Of a stretch of DNA of 27,990 nucleotides, positions 1 through 7,302 are shown in pieces. Origin of the DNA: an uncultured Collinsella sp. GTDB taxonomy: Bacteria > Actinomycetota > Coriobacteriia > Coriobacteriales > Coriobacteriaceae. Each line of letters starts with the position of its first letter. Position 1 is the first letter of the stretch. Position numbers and translations under genes: made by a program. Below the pieces are notes generated by a model. The model had not been told where the DNA came from. It made no database searches and saw nothing but the letters and a program-made list of their open reading frames with translations. The stretch lies in assembly GCA_958447445.1 (NCBI GenBank), contig CAUDAE010000010.1, positions 1 to 27,990 on the forward strand, given 5' to 3'.

Positions 1-2155
1 GGGTGGGGCCGATGGTAAAGTGCATGCAGGAGATGACCGGATACAGGTAGCGCATGTAGGTCGAGCCGTTGCAGGGACCGATCAGGCACACGGCGAGCAC
101 GCCCAGCAGCGGCACCCAAATGGCCAGCCCGCGCCACGAATGACGACGTAGCAGATAGACAACCACGGCGATCATGATCCACACATAGGTGGCCGAGCTC
201 ATGGTGAGCGAGATAAACGGGACGCGTTGTACTGCCACGCGATACAGGTTGATCAGGTGGTCGCACCAGCGCACAACCTTGCTATCGACCGGATGGAAGT
301 CAAAGTACTTGAGGTTATCGGGCTTCGCCATGATCTCGGCACTGCGCGCCGTGCTGTAGACCCATGCGTCGCGAGCGCTCGGATAAAAATACCCATAGTA
401 GTTATTGATGAGCGCCGAGATATAGCACCCGGGGTCCTTTTTGAACATCTGGGCCCACACCTCAAAATAGGCCTTGATGTCCTCCTGCGAGGCGTACTCG
501 TTAAAGCAATTTTTGACGGCGTCCGACTTATCCGGGTTGTAACGGCGGCCCAGATTCTCATACTTGAGCACACGGTCGATCACGGCACGCTCTTCGTCGG
601 TCACTAAGCCGTCGCAAGGAGCCTCCACGATGGTGCCGTCCTCCTTAACCGTGGGGTTGACGCCCGAGTTGAGGCCATCGTGCTTTTGGACGAAACGAGC
701 CGTCTGCTGGAACGGAATCGAGAGGATTTCGCGCTTGGAACCAGGCGTGATGTCGTGCGCCGGCATAAAGACCTTGGTGAAGTACATGTTGGAGGCAAGG
801 CAGAGCGCGAGCACCGCAAGAACTCCCACCCAGCGGAAACGCGGGATGGCGCCCGAAGGCGCAGCACCGGCCTGCTTGGCTGCACGATGAGCCACATGCG
901 CGTCCCATGCGCAAAACGCCGCCGCGATTACGCATGCCACCAGGGGAAACACCAGGCCGCCGTTACGCAGAAACGTGGAACCCATGGCGCCCAGAGCGAG
1001 CAGCAGCCAGTCATGGCGCGCAAAGAGCACGGGCCTCTGTTCGCCCGCACGCTCGGCATTGGCATCGCGACGGGGCAGGCCGCAGGCCACGAGCTTCACG
1101 GTCTGCACCAACAGCACCAAAAACGCGTCGGTAAACAGCACATCTTTGGTAAGCAGAGCCGCATAGTTGGAGAACATGGGCATAAACACAAAGAACAGCA
1201 AGATCACGCCGCGGACCGGCAGGCTCACGCCCAGCTTGCGCAGCGACGAGATGGAATAGGCCATGCAGGCGGCCGTAATGACGAACTGGGCGCAGGTGTA
1301 GATGGCAAGACCTGCGTTGGCGCTATTGAACAGCGAAAGCCCCAGCTGGACGCACAAACCGATGATAGCCGTGTGCACCACGGGGTGATGTCCGTTGAGC
1401 AACACATTGGGATTGAGCAGACGCAGATAGTCACTCGTGCCATTGGGGTAGTTGAACCACTGGCGAATCTGCGCACCCGTATCTCCCATAAAAAGGCCAG
1501 GCAGCGAAGCGATGAGCGTGGGCGCCCAGGCGATCATAAGCACCAGGAAGGGCCCGGCAAAGGGATGGACCGAGAGCACGGCGTGAGCCACACGCCATAC
1601 GCGGCCAAAGTGCGCTTCGGAAAACGGAATGCGCCGAGAGCTCAGCCAATCTAGACACTCAAAAGCGAGGTAGAAGGCAACGACCGCCAAGAGCATCCAG
1701 CCCGCGCCGCCTATCCAGGCGCAGATGATGCGGGCCTTGTCGCCGAGCACGATCTCGGCCGAATCGGTGAGGTCGTAGCTGCGGCCAAACACCATGCAGA
1801 CGGCAAAGAACAGCGACGGAAGGATCACCGAGGGACGCCAAGCGTCGCCGCGGCCAAAGAACACGTAGCGAAACGGCAGCGTGAGCAGGCAGGCAAGCGC
1901 AAGCAGCATGACCGCGTCGGTATGGCCGGCAAACGAGAGGAGCACCTCGTAGCACACGTACAGCATGCCCGAGGCTTTGGGGTCAATCGCCAAGACTGCG
2001 TTGCTCGACACCGGGGCGGGATCGATGGAAAACGCCGTGGTCGCCAACAGCGCGAGCAAAAATGCGATGAGCGTCTGCTTGGCGGGGTAGCGCTTAAACC
2101 AGACGATGCGGGCAGCGTCGCGCGCAGCCGTTGTGGAGAGGTCGGAATCCTTCAC
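1..2155 (-). CDS. DUF6020-type polytopic membrane protein, 3' end outside the window
   Basis: An open frame runs from a GTG at 2153-2155 to the window edge, giving 718 codons with no stop. The start is supported by AGAAAGG about 10 bases upstream. The protein has a short charged N-terminus, then many hydrophobic segments (first around residues 27-43), a luminal-looking hydrophilic block around residues 470-610, and further membrane segments at the end. The motifs MGDTGAQIRQW (residues 223-233) and GHHPVVHT (255-262) lie in a loop after a membrane helix. I associate this pattern with DUF6020 proteins, which resemble GT-C membrane glycosyltransferases, but that assignment is from memory and no sugar substrate can be named. 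It follows lgt on the same strand with 83 bases between, occupied by a palindromic repeat. The frame assignment is solid; the function is uncertain. Confidence 0.75.
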   Translation of the reverse strand, partial: MKDSDLSTTAARDAARIVWFKRYPAKQTLIAFLLALLATTAFSIDPAPVSSNAVLAIDPKASGMLYVCYEVLLSFAGHTDAVMLLALACLLTLPFRYVFFGRGDAWRPSVILPSLFFAVCMVFGRSYDLTDSAEIVLGDKARIICAWIGGAGWMLLAVVAFYLAFECLDWLSSRRIPFSEAHFGRVWRVAHAVLSVHPFAGPFLVLMIAWAPTLIASLPGLFMGDTGAQIRQWFNYPNGTSDYLRLLNPNVLLNGHHPVVHTAIIGLCVQLGLSLFNSANAGLAIYTCAQFVITAACMAYSISSLRKLGVSLPVRGVILLFFVFMPMFSNYAALLTKDVLFTDAFLVLLVQTVKLVACGLPRRDANAERAGEQRPVLFARHDWLLLALGAMGSTFLRNGGLVFPLVACVIAAAFCAWDAHVAHRAAKQAGAAPSGAIPRFRWVGVLAVLALCLASNMYFTKVFMPAHDITPGSKREILSIPFQQTARFVQKHDGLNSGVNPTVKEDGTIVEAPCDGLVTDEERAVIDRVLKYENLGRRYNPDKSDAVKNCFNEYASQEDIKAYFEVWAQMFKKDPGCYISALINNYYGYFYPSARDAWVYSTARSAEIMAKPDNLKYFDFHPVDSKVVRWCDHLINLYRVAVQRVPFISLTMSSATYVWIMIAVVVYLLRRHSWRGLAIWVPLLGVLAVCLIGPCNGSTYMRYLYPVISCMHFTIGPT

Positions 2156-2195
2156 AGTCCGAAAGCCTTTCTAGAAACCTATCAAACTCGGCAAG

Positions 2196-2230
2196 ACCAC
2201 CACAAAGGTGCCTGTCCCCTTTGTGGTGGT
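2196..2230. repeat. Palindromic intergenic repeat, family A, copy 1
   Basis: ACCACCACAAAGG is followed after 8-9 bases by its reverse complement, making a 13-bp stem around a TGCCTGTC loop. The left arm and loop recur almost unchanged at 22756-22780. It lies just downstream of the lgt stop and upstream of the DUF6020 start, and could also act as a weak terminator, although no long T-run follows on the minus strand. Confidence 0.8.
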
Positions 2231-2238
2231 TTTGGTGG

Positions 2239-3060
2239 TTAGGCGTCCAGGTAGACGCGCTGGGGCCGATTGCGGTGTCGGGCGAAGATGATGAGCGCCA
2301 GACCGGCGATCACGAGCGGCAAACTCAGCAGCTGGCCCATAGTGATGACGCCTCCCAGCAGATAACCCAACTGGGCATCGGGCACGCGCACGAACTCAAC
2401 GAGAAAGCGGACGATGCCGTACCCCATCACGAACACGCCCATAAACGTACCCTGGGGCAGTAGCGGCTTTTTGCGGCTGAGTACCTGCAAAATACAGAAG
2501 AGCACGACGCCCTCAAGAATCGCCTCGTAGAGCTGGGAGGGATGGCGCGGCATATCGCCCGCGGTGCCGCCAAAGACCACACCCCAAGGCAGATCGGTCG
2601 GCTTACCCCACAGCTCACCGTTCACGAAGTTGGCGCAACGGCCCAGGCACAGCGCCAGCGGAGCACCGATCACAGCAAGGTCGGCGATGGTCCAGGCGTC
2701 GAGCTTATACATGCGGCACACGATGATGCCGCCCAAGATGCCGCCCACCAGGCCGCCGTGGAAGCTCATACCCCCCTCGTTGGTGGCAAAGATTTCGAGC
2801 GGGTGGGTCCAATAGTAGCCATCGCCGTAAAAGACGACGTAGAACAGGCGCGCGCCGATGATGAGACCAAAGACCGCGCCGACCACGACGCTCGTCAGGT
2901 CATCGATCGTGATGTCGAAGCCCCAACGACGCTGCGTGCGGTACATAACAACCGCTGTGAGCAGGGCGCCGACCACATAGGCCAGACCGTACCAGTAGAT
3001 GGTGATGGGGCCCGCCGAGATCGCAACGGGGTCAAGCATATGGTAGAGGTCGTTGAGCAT
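2239..3060 (-). CDS. lgt: Prolipoprotein diacylglyceryl transferase
   Basis: Lgt moves a diacylglyceryl group from phosphatidylglycerol to the lipobox cysteine of prelipoproteins in the cytoplasmic membrane. The 273-residue product has the family's multi-helix layout, the family signature GRCANFVNGE at residues 140-149 (the conserved arginine is R141), a histidine in HGGLVGG (H101), and RHPSQLYEA near residue 172. I chose the ATG at 3058-3060 because a GGAG/AGGGG ribosome site sits just upstream and the protein then begins at the usual Lgt N-terminus; a longer in-frame version would add 32 residues unlike the family. A client lipoprotein is encoded at 22906. The neighbours are unrelated housekeeping genes. 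Confidence 0.95.
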   Translation of the reverse strand: MLNDLYHMLDPVAISAGPITIYWYGLAYVVGALLTAVVMYRTQRRWGFDITIDDLTSVVVGAVFGLIIGARLFYVVFYGDGYYWTHPLEIFATNEGGMSFHGGLVGGILGGIIVCRMYKLDAWTIADLAVIGAPLALCLGRCANFVNGELWGKPTDLPWGVVFGGTAGDMPRHPSQLYEAILEGVVLFCILQVLSRKKPLLPQGTFMGVFVMGYGIVRFLVEFVRVPDAQLGYLLGGVITMGQLLSLPLVIAGLALIIFARHRNRPQRVYLDA

Positions 3061-3086
3061 ATCGATCCCCTGCTCCCTACATACAA

Positions 3087-3119
3087 ATGCGGCCGCGGGC
3101 CTTGTGCTCGCAGCCGCAT
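3087..3119 (-). terminator. Possible terminator after the NifU-like gene
   Basis: ATGCGGC at 3087-3093 pairs with GCCGCAT at 3113-3119, with a further 3 bp after one mismatch. On the minus strand the stem is followed by TTTGTAT. It lies between the NifU-like stop and the lgt start. The T-tract is short, so termination is only a suggestion. Confidence 0.4.
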
Positions 3120-3168
3120 ATCTGGGCGTAACGTCTATGCGGAGCGTACCGTCCACAGCTTTCGTATC

Positions 3169-3447
3169 TTAGAACGGCGCGTACTCGTCGTACAGGTCCT
3201 CGGCCTCGCCGGAAGCATTGACCTGCTCGACGCGGGTAACGCCGGGCACGTGCTCCTTCAGGATGCGCTCGATGCCCATGGAAAGGGTCAGCGAGCTCAT
3301 GGGGCAGCCGGCGCAAGCGCCCTGCAGCTCCAGCTTGACGACACCCTCGTCGTCGACGCCCACATACTCCATATCGCCGCCGTCGGCCTGCAGGTTGGGG
3401 CGAATCTCTTCAAGAACCTTCTTAAGCAGCTCTTCGTTAACAGCCAC
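3169..3447 (-). CDS. NifU C-terminal domain Fe-S scaffold/carrier protein
   Basis: This 92-residue protein is a stand-alone NifU C-terminal domain. Such proteins hold or transfer an Fe-S cluster for delivery to apo-enzymes in the cytoplasm. The conserved region reads EIRPNLQADGGD near residue 14, followed by the cluster-binding CAGCP (CxxC) around residue 45. The start is a GTG at 3445-3447 with AAAGGAG about 5 bases upstream, so the first residue is read as Met despite the GTG codon. No sufS/sufB genes are in view, so it is probably a monocistronic carrier. It has only the C-terminal domain, without the N-terminal NifU/IscU part or an A-type domain, which argues against calling it NfuA or full NifU. 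Confidence 0.9.
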   Translation of the reverse strand: MAVNEELLKKVLEEIRPNLQADGGDMEYVGVDDEGVVKLELQGACAGCPMSSLTLSMGIERILKEHVPGVTRVEQVNASGEAEDLYDEYAPF

Positions 3448-3469
3448 AGGGGCTCCTTTCTCACAATAA

Positions 3470-3501
3470 CGCGGGCATGCCCGCGGACAGAAGCTATGTT
3501 A
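3470..3501 (-). promoter_or_regulatory. Candidate NifU-like gene promoter with start-site palindrome
   Basis: A perfect 16-bp palindrome, CGCGGGCATGCCCGCG, occupies 3470-3485 just upstream of the ribosome site of the NifU-like gene. A -10-like TAACAT lies on the minus strand at 3496-3501, which would put the transcript start in or next to the palindrome. That is the position expected of an operator. No clear -35 was found. Confidence 0.35.
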
Positions 3502-3557
3502 CTACAGCCATGTACCCGCTCACGAGCCGTCCATGCGCGCAGACGCGACTTTCACGA

Positions 3558-3588
3558 GTAGTCAATTTGGGACGGGGCTCTTTTGGCT
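3558..3588. repeat. Single, decayed copy of the GTAG...GGGACGGGG repeat
   Basis: 31 bases match the start of the 36-bp arm at 5136 with three mismatches, including the GTAG foot and the GGGACGGGGCT core. It lies between the NifU-like gene and the dCMP deaminase stop. A second short palindrome, CGCCAGCTGGCG, follows at 3596-3607. No partner arm was found nearby. Confidence 0.75.
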
Positions 3589-3617
3589 GTTTTGCCGCCA
3601 GCTGGCGTTGGCACGCG

Positions 3618-4142
3618 CTACTGCCGACCCTGTCCCCCGGTACCAATCTGGACATCGACGATGACCTGGCGGTAGCTGATGCCGCAGGAGTCGAGAATGC
3701 GGCGGCTGATACGGCCGTCATCGGTGTCGGCATACTTGTTGTCCAGGTAGACGACCTCGCCCACGCCCACCTGCGCCAGGATCTTGGCGCAGTCGTGGCA
3801 CGGGAACAGCGTGACGTAGACCGTGGAACCCTCAAGGTCTTTGAGCGAGCCGCGGTAGTTGAGCACGGCGTTGGCCTCGGCATGCACCACGTAGTTGTGC
3901 TTATCCTGCAATGGGTCGTCGCTCGTGCCCCACGGGAAAAAGTCATCGTTGAGCGCCGAGGGCGTACCGTTGTAGCCCACCGAAAGGATGCGGTGGTTGG
4001 TGCTGGCGATGCACGCGCCCACCTGCGTGTTGGGGTCCTTACTGCGGCGCTGCGCGGCGATGGCCACGCTCATAAAGAACTCATCCCAGCTAATAACGTC
4101 GCGGCGCTTGCCCGACGCAGTTTGATGAAGATCGTCCGACAT
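3618..4142 (-). CDS. comEB: Deoxycytidylate (dCMP) deaminase
   Basis: The enzyme converts dCMP to dUMP, feeding thymidylate synthesis in the cytoplasm. The 174-residue product carries the zinc-dependent deaminase signature HAEAN (H87, catalytic E89) and PCHDC (C115, C118) at the usual separation, plus the VGACI and GYNGTP motifs of dCMP deaminases. The ATG at 4140-4142 is preceded by GGAGG 8 bases away; the frame is open upstream, but the extra 27 residues have no family character. The last residues (QIGTGGQGRQ) are encoded by GC-rich sequence resembling the adjacent intergenic repeats, so the extreme C-terminus may be repeat-derived. It follows coaX after 83 bases, which contain a weak hairpin at 4192-4214. 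The symbol follows the B. subtilis homologue and implies no role in competence. Confidence 0.93.
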   Translation of the reverse strand: MSDDLHQTASGKRRDVISWDEFFMSVAIAAQRRSKDPNTQVGACIASTNHRILSVGYNGTPSALNDDFFPWGTSDDPLQDKHNYVVHAEANAVLNYRGSLKDLEGSTVYVTLFPCHDCAKILAQVGVGEVVYLDNKYADTDDGRISRRILDSCGISYRQVIVDVQIGTGGQGRQ

Positions 4143-4225
4143 GGCAGACACCTCCGAAATCGCAATAGTTTGACCCATTGTAGCAGGTGAAAGGTGGAGA
4201 CGTTTTTGTCTCACCGCCCCCATCG

Positions 4226-5077
4226 CTACGCGCGGCGAGGCTTTTGGTTGATGTGGTAGAGCTCGGCGAGACCCCGCAGCGTCAGCGCATCGTCGACCGT
4301 CAGGCTATGGCCGACCAGCGCCGCAAGCGCCTCGGCATCGTCGCCGGTAATGACGATGGGCACATCGCCCTCCCCCGCGGCCTTGGTCGCACGCATCTCG
4401 GCAAGCACCATGTCGAGCATGCCGTCGATGCGCGCCACCTCGCCCAAAACCACGCCCGAACGCATGGCCTCGCGCGTGTTGCGGCCGATGACGTGTGTCG
4501 GCGCCGAGGGCTCGACCTGAGGCAGGCGCGCTGCTGCCGCCGAAAGCGAGCGGGCGCCGAGCGCCAGCCCCGGCGCGATAACGCCGCCGACAAAGGTACC
4601 GTGCGCGTCGATGACCTCGATATTGGTCGTCGTGCCCAGGTCGATCACGATGCACGGCGAGCCGTAGACGGCGCGGGCCGCCACGGCGTCGGCGATGCGG
4701 TCGGGACCGATCTCGGCCGGGTCATCGTAGTGCACGGGTATGCCGGTCTTGAGGCCCGGCCCCACCGTGAGCACGCGCCCCGTGCAGGTACGGGAAAGCG
4801 CCGCCTTCCACGGGCGCTCGAGCGCCGGGACCACGCAGCTCAGCACAGCAGCCGCGGGCACAAGCGCGCCCGGCATGCCCGCATCGGCCGCCAGTGCGGC
4901 CATGACCTGCACGAGACGCATGCGCGCCTCGTCTGCTGTGATGCTCGACGGCGTGGTGATCTCGCACGTCGCAAGCGGACATTCCTGCGCCGCGGCCGAA
5001 TCCTCTGCAAACAGGCCAAAGCGAATGAACGTATTGCCCACGTCGACCGTCAATATATATGCGCACCCATTAAGCAT
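4226..5077 (-). CDS. coaX: Type III pantothenate kinase
   Basis: CoaX phosphorylates pantothenate, the first step of coenzyme A synthesis. The 283-residue protein shows the ASKHA phosphate-1 motif DVGNT at residues 12-16, PDRIAD, the second motif DLGTTTNIEVID, and GGVIAPG. The order and total length fit CoaX and not type I or II kinases. The ATG at 5075-5077 has AAGGAG 8 bases upstream and gives the normal N-terminus; the open frame upstream adds 18 unrelated residues. CoA supply is relevant to the CoA-thioester enzymes encoded further along, but the genes are not linked in an operon. The divergent spacer to the OPT gene contains the long inverted repeat at 5136-5260. Confidence 0.95.
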   Translation of the reverse strand: MLNGCAYILTVDVGNTFIRFGLFAEDSAAAQECPLATCEITTPSSITADEARMRLVQVMAALAADAGMPGALVPAAAVLSCVVPALERPWKAALSRTCTGRVLTVGPGLKTGIPVHYDDPAEIGPDRIADAVAARAVYGSPCIVIDLGTTTNIEVIDAHGTFVGGVIAPGLALGARSLSAAAARLPQVEPSAPTHVIGRNTREAMRSGVVLGEVARIDGMLDMVLAEMRATKAAGEGDVPIVITGDDAEALAALVGHSLTVDDALTLRGLAELYHINQKPRRA

Positions 5078-5135
5078 CGTCGGCGCTCCTTTCGTCTGCC
5101 CAGCAGTATATCGCCTACCCGAACCAGCCATCCCA

Positions 5136-5260
5136 GGTAGTCATTTTGGGACGGGGCTATTTTAGCTACCCCAATATGTCGGTTGATATTTGCCCCAATC
5201 CCAGATAATTCGTCGACTGTCAAAGGGTAGCTAAAATAGCCCCGTCCCAAAATGACTACC
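5136..5260. repeat. Perfect 36-bp inverted repeat around a 53-bp spacer (REPIN-like)
   Basis: The arms at 5136-5171 and 5225-5260 are exact reverse complements over 36 bases. Each arm starts or ends in GGTAG/CTACC and contains GGGACGGGG. The 53-bp spacer is AT-richer than its surroundings and has no ORF. It fills most of the 306-bp divergent gap between coaX and the OPT gene. No target-site duplication is evident beside it. The GTAG foot and doublet layout resemble REP doublets mobilised by RAYT transposases; this is inference. Confidence 0.9.
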
Positions 5261-5383
5261 TTGCCGCTATACTGGTGCGCGGTCGCGCGCGAGCTCACGC
5301 GGCGGCCCTTGGTAACCCGACTTCCCGCGCCGTATCCGTAACGGCGCTCCCGGGGGAAGCGGATATACGCAAAGGAGTTCTAT

Positions 5384-7087
5384 ATGAGCCATCCCTCGAA
5401 CCGTGCCTCGATGCGCGGGCAACTCACGCTGCGCGGCGTCGTCATCGGCGTCCTTGGCTGCGTGATCATCACGGCGAGCTCGGCCTACACGGCCCTCAAG
5501 ATGGGCGCACTCCCCTGGCCGATCATTTTCGCTGCCGTCATCTCGCTGTTCTTCCTGAAGCTCATGGGCAACGCCAGCCTCAACGAGGCAAACGTCACCC
5601 ACACCATCATGTCCGCAGGCGCCATGGTCGCCGGCGGTCTGGCGTTTACCATCCCGGGCGCCTGGATGCTGGGCTATGCCGATCAGATCAGCTGGCTCGA
5701 CATGTTTATCGTGGCACTCGCCGGCACCATCTTGGGCCTTCTGGCCACGGCACTCATCCACCGTCACTTTATCGTAGACGCCGCGCTTGAGTTCCCCACC
5801 GGCAACGCCGCAGCTCAGACCCTGCATGCTACCGAGGCCGGCGGCAAGACCGGCAAGCAGCTCTTTGGCTCCATGGCCATCGCCGGCATCTACAGCGTGC
5901 TTCGCGACGCTCTGGGCGTGGTGCCCAGCATGCTGTGCACGCTCAATATCCCCGGCGTGACCTTTGCCATCTACAACTCGCCCATGTTGCTGTCCATCGG
6001 CTTTTTGGTGGGCTTCGCCCCCGTCGCCTTCTGGTTTGCCGGCGCGCTGCTGGGCAACTTTGGCATCATCGTCGGTGGCACCGCTGCCGGGCTGTTCGAT
6101 GTTGCGACCGCGCAGGGTATCGTCAAGTCCCTCGGTATGGGCCTCATGATGGGCTTTGGCGTCGCCGTCGTCCTTAAGGACATCCTGCCGCAGGTCGCCG
6201 GTATCGTCCGTGGCCTCGCCGCCGACAGCTCCACCGACACCGACGGGCAGTCACTCATCTCGGGCTCCCTTAAGCTCGACGCCGGCATCATCGGCCTGGG
6301 CACCGCAGCCATCGCTGTGATCGTTGCCATCGCGCTCGACCTTGGTCCCGTCCCGGCCGTCATCGTCACGCTGTTCACCTTTGTCACCACCATCATGAGC
6401 GCCCAGAGCTGCGGTCAGACGGGTATCGACCCCATGGAGATCTTTGGCCTTATCGTCATGCTCATCGTGGCTGCCTTCGCACAGCTCGCGCAGGTCAAAC
6501 TGTTCTTTATCGCCGGCATCGTGGCCGTGGCGTGCGGCCTTGCGGGCGACGTCATGAACGACTTTAAGGCCGGCGCCGTGCTGGGCACCAATCCGCGCGC
6601 ACAGTGGGTTGGCCAGGCCATCGGCGGCATCGTGGGCGCCCTGGTCGCCGCCGCCGTCATGGTCGCGCTCGTCACCGCCTATGGTCCGGACGCCTTCGGC
6701 CCCGACAAGAGCTTCGTTGCCGCGCAGGCAAGCGTGGTCGCCACCATGGTCTCGGGCATCCCGAGCGTGCCGTGGTTTGCGGGCGGCTTTATCGCCGGCA
6801 TCGTCATGTACTGGCTCGGCATTCCGGCCATGATGATCGGCCTGGGCGTGTACCTGCCGTTCTACATGTCGCTCACGGCCTTCCTGGGCTCCTGCGTTAA
6901 GCTCGCCTACGACAAGTGGGCCGCTCACCGCGACGCCGAGGCCGGTCTTTCGGACGAGGAGAAGGCCGCCAAGGACGCCGCCTTCCAGGAGCAGGGCCTG
7001 GTTGTCGCCAGCGGCCTGCTGGGCGGCGAGTCTATCGTCGGCGTTATCCTGGCGTTTGTCTCTGTTGGCCTGAGCCTGCTGGGCTAA
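5384..7087 (+). CDS. OPT-family oligopeptide/metal-chelate transporter
   Basis: The 567-residue, highly hydrophobic protein resembles the bacterial branch of the oligopeptide transporter (OPT) family, secondary carriers that import small peptides or metal complexes across the cytoplasmic membrane. It begins LTLRGVVIGV, with SSAYTALKMG in the first helices, then ALEFPTGNAAA near residue 140, NPRAQWVGQAIGG in the second half and a GVYLPFYMS segment near the end; these match the pattern I know for the family. About 14-16 membrane segments are visible. AAAGGAG lies 7 bases before the ATG. A strong terminator follows, so it is probably transcribed alone. The substrate cannot be told from the sequence. 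Confidence 0.9.
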   Translation: MSHPSNRASMRGQLTLRGVVIGVLGCVIITASSAYTALKMGALPWPIIFAAVISLFFLKLMGNASLNEANVTHTIMSAGAMVAGGLAFTIPGAWMLGYADQISWLDMFIVALAGTILGLLATALIHRHFIVDAALEFPTGNAAAQTLHATEAGGKTGKQLFGSMAIAGIYSVLRDALGVVPSMLCTLNIPGVTFAIYNSPMLLSIGFLVGFAPVAFWFAGALLGNFGIIVGGTAAGLFDVATAQGIVKSLGMGLMMGFGVAVVLKDILPQVAGIVRGLAADSSTDTDGQSLISGSLKLDAGIIGLGTAAIAVIVAIALDLGPVPAVIVTLFTFVTTIMSAQSCGQTGIDPMEIFGLIVMLIVAAFAQLAQVKLFFIAGIVAVACGLAGDVMNDFKAGAVLGTNPRAQWVGQAIGGIVGALVAAAVMVALVTAYGPDAFGPDKSFVAAQASVVATMVSGIPSVPWFAGGFIAGIVMYWLGIPAMMIGLGVYLPFYMSLTAFLGSCVKLAYDKWAAHRDAEAGLSDEEKAAKDAAFQEQGLVVASGLLGGESIVGVILAFVSVGLSLLG

Positions 7088-7112
7088 ACCCAATAACAAC
7101 GCACCCGTGCAG

Positions 7113-7150
7113 AGCGCGGGGTCGGAGACCATCCGGCCCCGCGCTTTTTT
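7113..7150 (+). terminator. Rho-independent terminator of the OPT gene
   Basis: AGCGCGGGG pairs with CCCCGCGCT, extended by CGGA/TCCG, and is followed directly by six T residues. It starts 25 bases after the OPT stop codon. Confidence 0.93.
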
Positions 7151-7227
7151 GTCTATTTGACTCTTATGATCCTCACGGCGTTTTTAGTCATGCCGATTGG
7201 CCTGACTTCCAGGTCAACAAACCCTGT

Positions 7228-7256
7228 CTGACACCTCGCTCAACGCGGTGTAGAGT
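7228..7256 (+). promoter_or_regulatory. Candidate promoter of the DUF389 gene
   Basis: CTGACA (7228-7233) and TAGAGT (7251-7256) are separated by 17 bases, about 45 bases before the start codon. ACACC and GGTGT flank the spacer as a short inverted repeat, which may be coincidental. Confidence 0.4.
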
Positions 7257-7302
7257 AAAGACGACGGGCGGGATACGCGGCACGTGCCAGAACGAGGTGG
7301 AC

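Noticed and set aside
680..1654. 324-codon open frame on the plus strand
   Set aside because: Opposes the continuous DUF6020-type frame on the minus strand, which has membrane helices and motifs; the plus frame is charged low-complexity sequence.
4192..4214. Hairpin between coaX and the dCMP deaminase gene as a terminator
   Set aside because: The stem is short with a bulge and no T-run follows on the minus strand; it is not strong enough to list as a feature.
6916..7302. Upstream extension of the DUF389 frame
   Set aside because: It would overlap the OPT gene and run through its terminator; the GAGGTGG-supported ATG at 7303 gives the family N-terminus.
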